DNA of 64,000 nt, from NCBI RefSeq assembly GCF_004000765.1, contig NZ_BILW01000021.1:54393-118392 (forward strand), read 5' to 3'. A program made the position numbers and the translations under genes. Under the pieces are notes generated by a model, which made no database searches, was not told the DNA's origin, and worked only from the letters and a program-made list of their open reading frames with translations. This document shows, piece by piece, positions 42,365 through 50,841 of the stretch. Source of the stretch: Paenibacillus chondroitinus NBRC 15376 (GTDB taxonomy: Bacteria > Bacillota > Bacilli > Paenibacillales > NBRC-103111). Positions within the stretch are counted from its first letter, which is position 1, and every line of letters begins with the position of its first letter.

Positions 42365-43399
42365 TCATCTCCAGTAGCTGCGCAGATCGACCTTCTGGCC
42401 GCTCTTCGCGCTGTCGATGGCGCCAAGCACCATGGCCATGCTTTTGATGTTGTCGCGGCAGTCCGTCTCCGCACGGCGCCCCTGCTCCAGCGCCGCGAAC
42501 ATCTCATCCAGGCAGCCAGCGTGCCCGCTGCGGCCCTGCCAGCTCACCTCCGCGTCAATGCGCGTATGCTCGCGAAGGAATTTGCCGTCTTGCTCGCCGC
42601 CGGCGACAACCTCGGCGTACGGTGCGCCAGCCCCGTCCCAGATCGCACTGCCGGTCTCGCCCGTCACGCGCCATGACGCCTCCCAGGAGGTCGGCGCCCC
42701 TTCCGCGCACCACGAGCCGCGGTAACAGAACACCGTGCCATCTGACATCTCATAGATGCAGATGGCGGAAGCATTCCCGGCGTACCACGAACCGGGAGGG
42801 TTAAATTCCTGGCAGTACACCGACACCGGGTCTGCCCCAGTAATAAAACGAGCCTGATCGAATGTATGGATCGCCATGTCCAGGATAAGCGGGCTTTCCA
42901 TCGCATCGCGAAAGCCCCCGAAGTGCGGGCCGAGGAAGAAATCGGCCCCCACATAACCCACGCGGCCGATCGTGCCCGCATGAATCAGCTCGCGCAGGGC
43001 GCGGATGTTCGCGTCATAGCGCCGGTTTTGCATGACGGAGAGCGATGCTCCCGCTTGTTCCACCCGCTGCACGAGCTCACGTGCCTCCGCCATGGTGGCG
43101 GCCATCGGCTTCTCGCCGAAGACGTTGCAGCCATGGCGAAGCGCCGTCGTCGCCACTTGGAAGTGGCTGGCTGGGATGGTGATGTCCAGCACCAGATTCG
43201 CGCCGGACTCCTCAATCGCTTGCTCCAGATCCGTGTAAATGCCACAAGTCAGCTGATGACGGTCCGCCATAGCCTGAGCGAATTCCTTTTTGATATCAAC
43301 CAGCGCCACAATCAAGCAATCCTCACGTTTTAACACATAGTCAACCCAAACATTTGCCATGCCTCCGCAACCAACGATGACAATTTGATGCTTATTCAT
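42365..43399 (-). CDS. Gfo/Idh/MocA family oxidoreductase
   Basis: 344 residues. NAD(P)-binding IVIVGCGGMANVWVDYVLKR at the N-terminus, GCNVFGEKPMAATMAEAREL with the conserved EKP, and LDMAIHTFDQARFITG with the HTFDQ region of the substrate domain. Likely dehydrogenates a sugar or inositol derivative. Bases 42400-43250 are clearly richer in G+C, with many G/C third positions, than the flanking genes. RBS AAAGGAG is 12 bp upstream. Confidence 0.88.
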   Translation of the reverse strand: MNKHQIVIVGCGGMANVWVDYVLKREDCLIVALVDIKKEFAQAMADRHQLTCGIYTDLEQAIEESGANLVLDITIPASHFQVATTALRHGCNVFGEKPMAATMAEARELVQRVEQAGASLSVMQNRRYDANIRALRELIHAGTIGRVGYVGADFFLGPHFGGFRDAMESPLILDMAIHTFDQARFITGADPVSVYCQEFNPPGSWYAGNASAICIYEMSDGTVFCYRGSWCAEGAPTSWEASWRVTGETGSAIWDGAGAPYAEVVAGGEQDGKFLREHTRIDAEVSWQGRSGHAGCLDEMFAALEQGRRAETDCRDNIKSMAMVLGAIDSAKSGQKVDLRSYWR

Positions 43400-43531
43400 T
43401 TAGCAGCCACGCTCCTTTATTCCGTCTATATAGACCTATTTTATCCCTTTTGTTTGGTACATGCTCTATCCAATCTTGACGGAAAATCGTCACATCTTGT
43501 CCTATAGTTAAACCGCTTACATCCATCTCTG

Positions 43532-43600
43532 AAAAAAGACGCCGCTTCCTCACCATCGAATAAACAAGTATTCGGAAGTGTTAGAATGGACGTCTTTTTC
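43532..43600 (-). terminator. Probable terminator of the HPr-like gene
   Basis: AAAAAGACG/CGTCTTTTT outer stem with an inner CGAATA-AACAAG-TATTCG hairpin (43557-43574). The rest of the 43400-43615 gap is AT-rich without a gene. Confidence 0.65.
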
Positions 43601-43615
43601 AGGATCTATTTTATT

Positions 43616-43879
43616 TTACCGATAGGATTGAAACAGATCGAACATGTAGTGCATCGCTTCTTCCTCGTCTTTGCCCTTGGTCAGCAAGCGCAGCGTAGTC
43701 CCCGCTCTGATCGGTATTAACAGCATACCCAGTAAACTTTTCACATCGACACAATGCATGGAATGATCATACTCAAAATCAATCGTAATGTCCGACATAA
43801 AATGGGAAGATTTGGCCGAAATCGCCGTAAGATCACTTCGCTGCAAGTCAGCACCTAACTCGAATTCATGTACTCTCAT
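43616..43879 (-). CDS. HPr-like protein lacking the phosphorylated histidine (Crh-like)
   Basis: 87 residues of HPr fold. The C-terminal half is typical (VDVKSLLGMLLIPIRAGTTL, KGKDEEEAM) and keeps the regulatory serine at the KS position that HPr kinase modifies. The usual GLHARPA loop is replaced by ADLQRSDLTA; ungapped alignment puts Gln at His15, as in Crh. Such a protein could serve CcpA signalling but not sugar phosphotransfer. AGGAAGG precedes the ATG. Confidence 0.78.
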   Translation of the reverse strand: MRVHEFELGADLQRSDLTAISAKSSHFMSDITIDFEYDHSMHCVDVKSLLGMLLIPIRAGTTLRLLTKGKDEEEAMHYMFDLFQSYR

Positions 43880-43928
43880 AGACGCGCCTTCCTTATGTTT
43901 AAAATTTAGGAAATCTCATCTCTTCTAC

Positions 43929-44576
43929 TTAGATTGTACCACGAGTCCGGCGAAATTTCTTCCATTTCCGATAGCTTCTCCGCACAACATTTAAAGCAAA
44001 ATTGGGTATAGGCATTTTACGAACCCACGGATAATAAAATCGGTCATAAGCGTTTTTCAAATCGTCCCACATCGGACAATATTCCTCTTTCATGAAATCC
44101 GATACGTCTACGACTAAACCTCGGCCATCCTTCATCATCACATTTTTCCCATGTACATCATGTGGATTCAGGCCTCTTTTAACCGCATAGGCTAGTGCTT
44201 CATCTATATCCTCTATGACCTGCCTTGGAATTGGAAGTCCACGCTGCAAACATTTATAAAGCGTAACGCCAGTTAACCGGCGCAGAACTAAGTAATTGAC
44301 TCCTGCATGCAAACATTCGGAATAAGCAGGATGCTTGCCTAGCCGCCGATAGACTTCCGTTTCTTCTTCAATTCCCGGCCTGCCTGGCGCATATACTTTA
44401 ACAACATGATCAGAATAATTGGGATGCATAAGGACCGCCGCATAGTTACCTGAACCAAGCAATTTCCACGGCTTCGGAATATAATGGACTACAATCGGAT
44501 CGTAGGGTTGTTTGCTGTATATCTCTAACTGTGGCAATAATTGATGTTCGATCTCAAGCAACCATGGCTTTAACAT
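43929..44576 (-). CDS. Small protein-kinase-like protein
   Basis: 215 residues. Partial Ser/Thr kinase fold: LGSGNYAAVLMHPNYSDHVV with a VVKVY lysine strand, EEETEVYRRL (helix C Glu), NPHDVHGKNVMMKDGRGLVV as catalytic loop, and VDVSDFMKE where a DFG-like Asp would sit. C-terminal lobe is short and basic. Resembles YrzF-like kinases of Bacilli. Divergent from the CDF transporter gene. Confidence 0.8.
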   Translation of the reverse strand: MLKPWLLEIEHQLLPQLEIYSKQPYDPIVVHYIPKPWKLLGSGNYAAVLMHPNYSDHVVKVYAPGRPGIEEETEVYRRLGKHPAYSECLHAGVNYLVLRRLTGVTLYKCLQRGLPIPRQVIEDIDEALAYAVKRGLNPHDVHGKNVMMKDGRGLVVDVSDFMKEEYCPMWDDLKNAYDRFYYPWVRKMPIPNFALNVVRRSYRKWKKFRRTRGTI

Positions 44577-44638
44577 TGTTTCTCCAGACTTCCTTCCCCC
44601 ACAAATTAGTGCCTCTCCAAGACTCTCTGATTCGTGGT

Positions 44639-44667
44639 TTGTTAATTTCTGCTATGTGTGGTATTAT
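44639..44667 (+). promoter_or_regulatory. Sigma-A promoter upstream of the CDF gene
   Basis: TTGTTA, exactly 17 bp, TATTAT. About 155 bp before the start codon, leaving a leader that holds a terminator. Confidence 0.7.
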
Positions 44668-44742
44668 ACAAAGATATTTGTGTAAAGTGAAGTGTTGATT
44701 ATGCGCCTATTGATAGTTACTAGATTACTATATACATCAAAA

Positions 44743-44790
44743 AATCAATCCCTTGACCTGAGCTCTACCTAGGTCAAGGGATTTTTTTTC
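44743..44790 (+). terminator. Intrinsic terminator in the leader of the CDF gene
   Basis: AATCCCTTGACCT pairs with AGGTCAAGGGATT, then eight T, 35 bp before the start codon of the transporter. It stands between the promoter and the gene, so it may act as an attenuator or end a short RNA. The upstream A-run makes it usable on the other strand too. Confidence 0.85.
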
Positions 44791-44824
44791 CTTCGGGAAA
44801 CACTTCTGTAGGAGGTCATCATTA

Positions 44825-45715
44825 ATGACTGTAGACAACAAATCATCCGTATTGGCGATATGGCTTTCGCTGATCAGCAACATCTTTCTAACGCTCATGA
44901 AGATTATTATCGGGTTATGGTTCCAAAGTGAAGTTTTACTAGCCGATGGACTCCATAATGCCGGCGATATTATCGCTACAATCGCAGCCCTTAGCGCGAT
45001 GCGCATATCCAAACTGCCAGCCGATGAGGACCACCCTTACGGGCATGGCAAAGCTGAGGTGCTCGGCTCTGGATTTGTCGCATTTATCCTGCTGATTGCC
45101 GCACTTTATATTGGCTATCATTCTACTATTGCCTTATTTCATGAGCCTCAATCCCCAAGCTGGGTCGCTTTTACAGCTGCTGTTATTTCAACCGTTTGGA
45201 AGTTTGTGCTCTATAAGTACACCATGCGAATTGGCGTTAACACCAGCAGCAAGGGACTGATAGCGACTGCAAAAGATCATTTAGCCGATGTCTACGCTTC
45301 GCTCGCTGCCGTTGTTGGTATTGGTTTGGCTTTTGTCGGAGGAGCCTATAACATTGCGTGGTTATCCTTTGGTGATGCCGCGGCGGGAATTATCGTATCC
45401 CTGCTCGTTTTAAGACTAGCCGTGGAAATGGGCAAAGAATCCTTTGATATTTTGATGGAAAAAACAGTTGATCAAGAGAAGCTTCACCAATACATCTTAC
45501 TAATTGAGGCGGTGCCTGAAGTAAAACGAATTGACCGTATTCGTGCTCGCGAACATGGCCACTACATCCTGGTAGATGCTAGAGTATCCATCCCTGGTGA
45601 ACTTACCGTTCAGGAAGGGCACGATATTACCCGAGTGATCAAAAAATCGATCATGGACCAGCACGCCGATGTTGACGAAGTTCTCATCCATTTAAATCCC
45701 TGGTACGAAGATTAA
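44825..45715 (+). CDS. Cation diffusion facilitator (metal exporter)
   Basis: 296 residues, six transmembrane helices. Metal site motifs: LLADGLHNAGDI in helix 2 and AKDHLADVYAS in helix 5, with the loop DEDHPYGHGKAEVLG. Cytoplasmic C-terminal domain from about 210 (VKRIDRIRAREHGHYILVDA). The ADGxHN/DHLAD pattern fits the MneP/MneS manganese exporters more than zinc exporters, but this is inference. RBS TAGGAGG. Confidence 0.9.
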   Translation: MTVDNKSSVLAIWLSLISNIFLTLMKIIIGLWFQSEVLLADGLHNAGDIIATIAALSAMRISKLPADEDHPYGHGKAEVLGSGFVAFILLIAALYIGYHSTIALFHEPQSPSWVAFTAAVISTVWKFVLYKYTMRIGVNTSSKGLIATAKDHLADVYASLAAVVGIGLAFVGGAYNIAWLSFGDAAAGIIVSLLVLRLAVEMGKESFDILMEKTVDQEKLHQYILLIEAVPEVKRIDRIRAREHGHYILVDARVSIPGELTVQEGHDITRVIKKSIMDQHADVDEVLIHLNPWYED

Positions 45716-45733
45716 AGAACTGAGCAAATAAAC

Positions 45734-45777
45734 AAAAAGACGCGAATCAGGCATAAACCTGACTGGCGTCTTTTTGC
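45734..45777. terminator. Bidirectional intrinsic terminator
   Basis: AAAAAGACGC...GGCGTCTTTTT with inner TCAGG/CCTGA pairing, between converging genes. Confidence 0.85.
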
Positions 45778-45781
45778 TTAA

Positions 45782-46762
45782 TTAAACTTCAAAGAAACGA
45801 AGATAAGCTCCATATCCTTCTTTTTCCATATCTGCTAGCGGGACGAACCGAAGTGCAGCTGAATTGATGCAATATCTGAGTCTAGTTGGTCCAGGACCAT
45901 CATTAAACACGTGACCCAAATGCGAATCTGCTTCCTGGCTGCGTACTTCCGTCCTGACCATGAAATGGCTGGTGTCGGTTTTCTCTTTCACGTTGCCTTC
46001 GAATACTGGCTTCGTGAAGCTGGGCCAACCGCAGCCTGAATCGAATTTATCGATAGAGGTAAATAGCGGTTCGCCTGAAACGATGTCTACATACAATCCC
46101 TTTTCATGGGAGTCCCAGAATTCATTGTCGAAAGGGCGTTCTGTCGCGCTGTTTTGCGTCACTTCATATTGCAGCGGAGTAAGCTTTTTCTTGCGCTCTT
46201 CTTTATCTTTGGCCGTATTCCAATGTTTGGCAATAAACGCATCGCGCCCGGAGCCTTTGCGATATGCTTTGTAGCGCAGCGGATTTTTATGATGATAATC
46301 CTGGTGGTACTCTTCTCCCGGGTAGAAAGCATCCGCATCGATGCGCACGATTTCCGTTACGATCGGAGCGTTGAATCGCCCGCTATTCTGCAAGGCTTGC
46401 TTGGAGGCTTCCGCTTCCAACTTCTGCTGATCCGTATGTGCGAAAATCGCTGTACGATAGGAGGAACCGCGGTCATGGAACTGTCCGCCCGCATCTGTAG
46501 GGTCGATTTGGCGCCAATAGGTTTCCAATAATTTATTGTACGAAAAAAGTTCGGGATCAAATGTAATTTGGACGGCTTCAGCGTGACCTGTTGTTTCCGA
46601 GCACACCTCTTCGTATGTCGGGTTACTTGTATGACCACCTATATAACCAGATACGACAGACACAATCCCCGGCAGCTGGTCGAACGGCGTAACCATACAC
46701 CAGAAGCAACCCCCGGCAAAAGTTGCCTTGTCATATTTACTTTGTTGCACGTTAGTTTCCAT
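45782..46762 (-). CDS. msrAB: Methionine sulfoxide reductase MsrA-MsrB fusion
   Basis: 326 residues. MsrA half: catalytic Cys in [15 protein letters not shown] (Cys19), [13 protein letters not shown]. MsrB half from about 185: [15 protein letters not shown], catalytic Cys in [11 protein letters not shown]. Reduces S- and R-sulfoxides of methionine with thioredoxin. The MsrB part reads [11 protein letters not shown] where zinc-type enzymes have CxxC, so it is the zinc-free form. GGTGGAGAAGAG precedes the ATG at 46762; the longer frame is discarded. Confidence 0.95.
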   Translation of the reverse strand: METNVQQSKYDKATFAGGCFWCMVTPFDQLPGIVSVVSGYIGGHTSNPTYEEVCSETTGHAEAVQITFDPELFSYNKLLETYWRQIDPTDAGGQFHDRGSSYRTAIFAHTDQQKLEAEASKQALQNSGRFNAPIVTEIVRIDADAFYPGEEYHQDYHHKNPLRYKAYRKGSGRDAFIAKHWNTAKDKEERKKKLTPLQYEVTQNSATERPFDNEFWDSHEKGLYVDIVSGEPLFTSIDKFDSGCGWPSFTKPVFEGNVKEKTDTSHFMVRTEVRSQEADSHLGHVFNDGPGPTRLRYCINSAALRFVPLADMEKEGYGAYLRFFEV

Positions 46763-46821
46763 CTCTTCTCCACCTCTTTCATTGAAATCACTTCTATCAT
46801 ACCAAAAGTTTGCGCGATAAC

Positions 46822-46867
46822 CAAAAAGACACCGTCCACTTGCGCGAACGATGCCTGCGGTATGCCG
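46822..46867 (-). terminator. Probable terminator of ppaC
   Basis: Imperfect stem (CATACCG.../...CGGTGTC) with inner pairing, ending in TTTTTGG on the minus strand, between ppaC and msrAB. Confidence 0.5.
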
Positions 46868-46875
46868 TTTCAAGC

Positions 46876-47808
46876 TTACAGGTTATTGAAAATATCCGTA
46901 AGTACAGGAACGATTTGGGATTTACGCGAAACTACGCCTTTCAGAAGCGCTTTGTTGTCGGCAAGCGTTACATGGTATGCTTTTTCAACAGCTTCAGCTT
47001 TGCGGCCAAGGGCAAGACCTACGGAATCGTTGTTAAGAATATCGGTCACGACGAACAGGAACAGATCCAGGTTTTTGTCAGCAATAATGGTGTTCAATGC
47101 AGCTTCGATTTCGGCTTGCTTCGCAAGCACATCATTGACATCCACCGCGTTTACTTGCGCGATTTCAACTTTGTAGCTGCCCATTTGGAACTCTTTTGCA
47201 TCCAGGGAAATCAATTGGGCAACGGTTTTGTCGCTCAGATCAGCGCCGGCTTTCAGCATTTGCAGACCATATTCTTCAGCGTCTACACCAGCAATTGCTG
47301 CAAGCTCACGAGCTGCGGCAACGTCTTGTTCTGTGCAAGTCGGAGATTTGAACAGCAAGGAGTCAGAAATGATAGCAGAAAGCATCAGACCTGCGATGTC
47401 CTTATCGATGGCAACGCCGTTTTCTTTGTACAATTTATTCAAAATTGTTGCTGTGCAACCAACTGGCTCTGCACGGTAGTACAGCGGGTGGCTGGTTTCA
47501 AAATTTGCAATTCGATGATGGTCAATAACTTCCACTACACGCACTTGATCAATGTCCGCAGCGCTTTGCTGACGCTCAACGTGGTCAACCAAAATTACAT
47601 TCGCCGCTTCGTTCGCAACCGTATCGACTTGACGAGGCGCCGCAACTTTAAACGTATCGAGTGCAAATTGTGTTTCACCATTCACGCTGCCTAGACGAAC
47701 AGCTTCAACCTCTTGGCCAAGCTTCGTTTTCAGTGCTGCATAAGCAATTGCTGAAGTGATTGAATCAGTGTCCGGATTTTTATGTCCGAAAATAAGTGTT
47801 TTTGACAT
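46876..47808 (-). CDS. ppaC: Manganese-dependent inorganic pyrophosphatase
   Basis: 310 residues of the DHH family. Metal ligands in [22 protein letters not shown] and [25 protein letters not shown] and the C-terminal substrate Arg-Lys region [12 protein letters not shown]. Hydrolyses pyrophosphate in the cytoplasm. AAGGAGTCTTATC precedes the ATG at 47808. Confidence 0.96.
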   Translation of the reverse strand: MSKTLIFGHKNPDTDSITSAIAYAALKTKLGQEVEAVRLGSVNGETQFALDTFKVAAPRQVDTVANEAANVILVDHVERQQSAADIDQVRVVEVIDHHRIANFETSHPLYYRAEPVGCTATILNKLYKENGVAIDKDIAGLMLSAIISDSLLFKSPTCTEQDVAAARELAAIAGVDAEEYGLQMLKAGADLSDKTVAQLISLDAKEFQMGSYKVEIAQVNAVDVNDVLAKQAEIEAALNTIIADKNLDLFLFVVTDILNNDSVGLALGRKAEAVEKAYHVTLADNKALLKGVVSRKSQIVPVLTDIFNNL

Positions 47809-47934
47809 GATAAGACTCCTTATTAGTAAAAGTGTAGTAAGAGTTTTCAATCTCTACCTACGATTATACTAAAAAATCTCAGTAAATCCATTACTAAACC
47901 AAAACCTTATTCATGAATGAAAAAATGATAAAAA

Positions 47935-48309
47935 TTATTCAGTCTTTCGCTTATGATAGCCGCGATCATCATAAGGCTGCAGTTGTTCCAGCCATTTGTC
48001 TTCCAGCTTCCTCAAGGCGTCATCCTCATCGAAGTACCCTGTTTCCTTTACTTTAAGCACTTCCAATACCTCAACTTCAAAAGCGCTGCTTCCAAATTCG
48101 GTTAATTCCTGTTGCAGGGCATGATTCATATGTTTACCCATATCAAGCTCCATTCGTTTGCCATTCAAGGAGCGTAAATTTTTCGTGCTCGAGATCCAAC
48201 GCTTATCATTCACCGTATTGCGGATTTGAAATACTCCGGATTCTTTTTTCGTTTCTTTATAGATTTGCTGCAATTCTTGTCTCCGTTGATTTGATTCCTT
48301 TTTTGTCAT
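47935..48309 (-). CDS. GIY-YIG-type nuclease family protein
   Basis: 124 residues. GVFQIRNTVNDKRWISSTKN is a degenerate GIY-YIG opening (GVF and WISS in place of GIY and YIG), followed by LRSLNGKRMELDMGKH, a helix with FGSSAFEVEVLEVL, and KWLEQLQPYDDRGYHKR. The canonical catalytic Arg and Glu cannot be placed with certainty. Nine bp after the DUF2087 gene, a pairing seen often in Bacillales. Confidence 0.78.
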   Translation of the reverse strand: MTKKESNQRRQELQQIYKETKKESGVFQIRNTVNDKRWISSTKNLRSLNGKRMELDMGKHMNHALQQELTEFGSSAFEVEVLEVLKVKETGYFDEDDALRKLEDKWLEQLQPYDDRGYHKRKTE

Positions 48310-48318
48310 GGTCTCGTA

Positions 48319-49074
48319 TCATCCTTTCAACCAATATTGGCTGCCATCTGGCTCGCGGTCCAGGAAGCCATATTCAATTAGATACCTGCGGATTTTCACA
48401 TAGTCGTGAAACACCGGTTTTAACAGCTCGTTAACTTCCTTTTCTCCATAAAAGCGATCCTGTTCGAATCGTTTGGCGATCTCACGAAGAACAACAAACT
48501 TGTGTTTTTCTTGCTGTGAGAAGGAAGTGAGCTTGCCCGATGTACCTTCCGGGAAATATTTTTTAACAATCTGCTCATACTCATCTTGTGTGACATTGTA
48601 TCGTTCATCCACCATCGTAGCCGTTTTATGAATATCTACAAAAGTTGGCGCATGCTGATCCTTTTCTTTCAATAGCTCCATCATCGTTAGAAAAACTTTG
48701 GCCTGCCGCTCTTTTTCTTTCAGTCCAAAGCGATGATTGCGGATGGTCGAGGCGCTGCCAATCCCCATTTCCTGCTGAACTTCACTATCGTTTTTGCCTT
48801 CATAGAACAGCTTCAACAAACTATTCTGATGATCGGTCAGCCCGGTAAGCTTCTTGTCCAGACCGATTAAATAATGAAATACCGAAACATGCGCATGCTG
48901 GATATGCCATTTCATATATCGTTCTGCTTCGTATAAAACTCCGCTTTCCGGATAAATAATTCCCGCTTCCGTCCGCTTGCCGCATAACAGACAGCAATAG
49001 AAATCATTCTCCTTCACGTAGCCGCGCTTCCAGTCGTCGATTGAAGCCTGCCAAAACTGATCAGACACTTCCAC
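48319..49074 (-). CDS. DUF2087 transcriptional regulator-like protein
   Basis: 251 residues. N-terminal zinc-like pair CLLCGKRTE with H/H further on (WHIQHAH), a LuxR-like helix-turn-helix (KNDSEVQQEMGIGSASTIRN), then the DUF2087 domain (YFPEGTSGKLTSFSQQEKHK, YGEKEVNELL, YVKIRRYLIEYGFLDREPDG). Start uncertain: GTG at 49074 has AGGAA 9 bp upstream, and GTG at 49083 is in frame. Probably regulates itself and the GIY-YIG gene. Confidence 0.8.
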   Translation of the reverse strand: MEVSDQFWQASIDDWKRGYVKENDFYCCLLCGKRTEAGIIYPESGVLYEAERYMKWHIQHAHVSVFHYLIGLDKKLTGLTDHQNSLLKLFYEGKNDSEVQQEMGIGSASTIRNHRFGLKEKERQAKVFLTMMELLKEKDQHAPTFVDIHKTATMVDERYNVTQDEYEQIVKKYFPEGTSGKLTSFSQQEKHKFVVLREIAKRFEQDRFYGEKEVNELLKPVFHDYVKIRRYLIEYGFLDREPDGSQYWLKG

Positions 49075-49083
49075 AACAAACAC

Positions 49084-49388
49084 TTCCTAAAATTGTTTAG
49101 TAATTCATAGACATTATATTATTTTGTTTATAAATATGTCAACAATGCGTGAGATGATACTCTATCAGCCCAATGCATTTATTTGTAAGCGCCGTCACAA
49201 GTGGAATGTGTTGATTTGACTTATCGTTACCTCCGATTACTCCTGTTATTATTCTAAACAGAGTTGGCTTAGCTAACGACGATTTAACTGGAGCTTCCGG
49301 CGTTATTCCCTTTTCTTCGATAGATATTTCCAAAATAACGATAGTTTTTCCATCTATTTTAGTTCTCTCTAACCATCTTCGAAAATAA
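49084..49388. other. Gene-free stretch
   Basis: About 300 bp without a supported gene. A 64-codon minus-strand frame (49139-49333) lacks a ribosome binding site and recognisable motifs. The part next to 49083 is AT-rich and probably carries the promoter of the DUF2087 unit. Confidence 0.5.
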
Positions 49389-49390
49389 TA

Positions 49391-49418
49391 AAGGGTAACC
49401 CTCTAGACGGTTACCCTC
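49391..49418 (-). terminator. Intrinsic terminator of the DUF6157 gene
   Basis: AGGGTAACC-loop-GGTTACCCT stem then TTTATTATTTT on the minus strand. Confidence 0.78.
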
Positions 49419-49435
49419 TCAAAATATTTTCCCAC

Positions 49436-49885
49436 TCATCCGCGTGAACTGCGCATTGCAAACAAAAGCTTAGGCCCGTCCGGCTGGTGCGTCCCCGCTT
49501 CAACAAACTGCTGGTATGCTTCCGATTCCATCGGGTATATCGCTATTTTGCCTTCTTCATTGTAGTGAACGCCCCAACCGTGTTTCTTCGGGAGCATGGA
49601 CGCTCGAAGACAGGGATGATTTTTGGCAAACAACGCCTCACGAATTTCGGCGCCGCGTTGCTCCCTCTCCACATCCGAAATCTGCTTATGCTGCAAATGC
49701 ACCGCATAGATGAGTTCGCCCTGCGTGAATTTGTAAGGGTTCTGCGACAACAGCTCATATTGAATTCGGTGAGCTGTTTTGCCCTCCTTTTTCATCGGCG
49801 GCTCGACTCCCATCTCAACGGGACAATCCGTCGCGACTTGAATGAACGTATTCGAATAACTCATGTGTTCATCGTTGTAAGGCAT
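49436..49885 (-). CDS. DUF6157 family protein
   Basis: 149 residues. YSNTFIQVATDCPVEMG, HRIQYELLSQNPYKFTQGEL, NHPCLRASMLPKKHGWGVHY and IAIYPMESEAYQQF match DUF6157 proteins in order. Cytoplasmic, function unknown. GGAGG 10 bp before the ATG. Follows the HAD gene by 33 bp on the same strand. Confidence 0.82.
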   Translation of the reverse strand: MPYNDEHMSYSNTFIQVATDCPVEMGVEPPMKKEGKTAHRIQYELLSQNPYKFTQGELIYAVHLQHKQISDVEREQRGAEIREALFAKNHPCLRASMLPKKHGWGVHYNEEGKIAIYPMESEAYQQFVEAGTHQPDGPKLLFAMRSSRG

Positions 49886-49918
49886 AGGTTAACTCCCTCC
49901 TTCCTCCTATTTTTTCCA

Positions 49919-50764
49919 TTATACACCCATTTTCAACCGGGATTCTACATAAGCAGCAACGCCGTCCTGATCATTGCTTGACACGACTTTATCGGCCATG
50001 TGCAGAATCTCAGCATGCGCATTCTCCACAGCAATTTTGCGGCCAGCAGCACGAAACATCCCGACATCATTGAGATTATCGCCAAAAACAGTGATATTAT
50101 CGGGCGCACAGCCAACGTGCTTTGCCCATAAAAGAAGTCCTTCCTGCTTGTTCGCTTGAGGATGGCTGAACTCCAGAAAATAATGATTTTCAATATAATT
50201 ATCTTTCATCATATGAATATGGATTTCTGAACCAAACGCTGAAGCAACCGCCGCTTTAAGCGGCTCCAACTCCTCTAACAAACCAATATAGGTGATAATC
50301 AGCGTTCGTAAATGAGGCGGACAGCTTAGCTCCTTCACTTCGCTGAATCTAGGATCATTGGGTCGACTCGCAGCAAACTGCAGATCCCCAGTTTTAACAA
50401 GTTTTTCATGCAAGACCTTTTCTTGATCTTCATGGTTTAAAGCGAATAAAAGAGGGACAAAACCTTTTGACTTGCCGATTGCTAAAATTGCTTCCGTACG
50501 CTCCCGGTCAAGAAAGTAACCGTCTAACACACGTTTATGCACAGGATCAAACAGCAAGGCTCCATTGTATAGGACAAGCGGGTAACGCCAAGGAATTTGG
50601 GAAACATCAGCGGATGAGCTTTGATAACTCCTTGCTGTTGCATAGCTGATCACCGTTCCAGCTTCCAAAGCTTCCGTGATTACACGGACTGTATAATCGG
50701 ATAAAGCGGCATTTGAGCGAAGCAAAGTACCGTCTAAATCCGTCAAATAATATCCTTTGTTCAT
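49919..50764 (-). CDS. HAD-superfamily Cof-type phosphatase
   Basis: 281 residues. Motif I YYLTDLDGTLLRSN (nucleophile Asp), motif II SYATARS, Cof cap domain, Lys in ANKQEGLLLWAKHVG, and motif IV VFGDNLNDVGMF. Dephosphorylates sugar phosphates or flavin-type cofactors; exact substrate unknown. AGGAGG is 7 bp from the ATG at 50764. Divergent from the alpha/beta hydrolase gene. Confidence 0.92.
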   Translation of the reverse strand: MNKGYYLTDLDGTLLRSNAALSDYTVRVITEALEAGTVISYATARSYQSSSADVSQIPWRYPLVLYNGALLFDPVHKRVLDGYFLDRERTEAILAIGKSKGFVPLLFALNHEDQEKVLHEKLVKTGDLQFAASRPNDPRFSEVKELSCPPHLRTLIITYIGLLEELEPLKAAVASAFGSEIHIHMMKDNYIENHYFLEFSHPQANKQEGLLLWAKHVGCAPDNITVFGDNLNDVGMFRAAGRKIAVENAHAEILHMADKVVSSNDQDGVAAYVESRLKMGV

Positions 50765-50841
50765 CAAAAAACCTCCTCATATGGATTCACTTGACACTCC
50801 CCCTACGAATTGATAACCTACTCGGCGAGAGGTGATGGATC

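Noticed and set aside
42417..43333. Several plus-strand frames of 60-155 codons opposite the Gfo/Idh/MocA gene
   Set aside because: Antisense shadows caused by the high-GC third positions of the real gene.
44668..44742. Manganese riboswitch of the yybP-ykoY type before the CDF gene
   Set aside because: The leader is too short and lacks the conserved loop sequences I would expect; only the terminator is clear.
49139..49333. 64-codon minus-strand frame in a gene-free stretch
   Set aside because: Starts at TTG without a ribosome binding site, shows no motif or typical composition, and ends beside an AT-rich promoter region.
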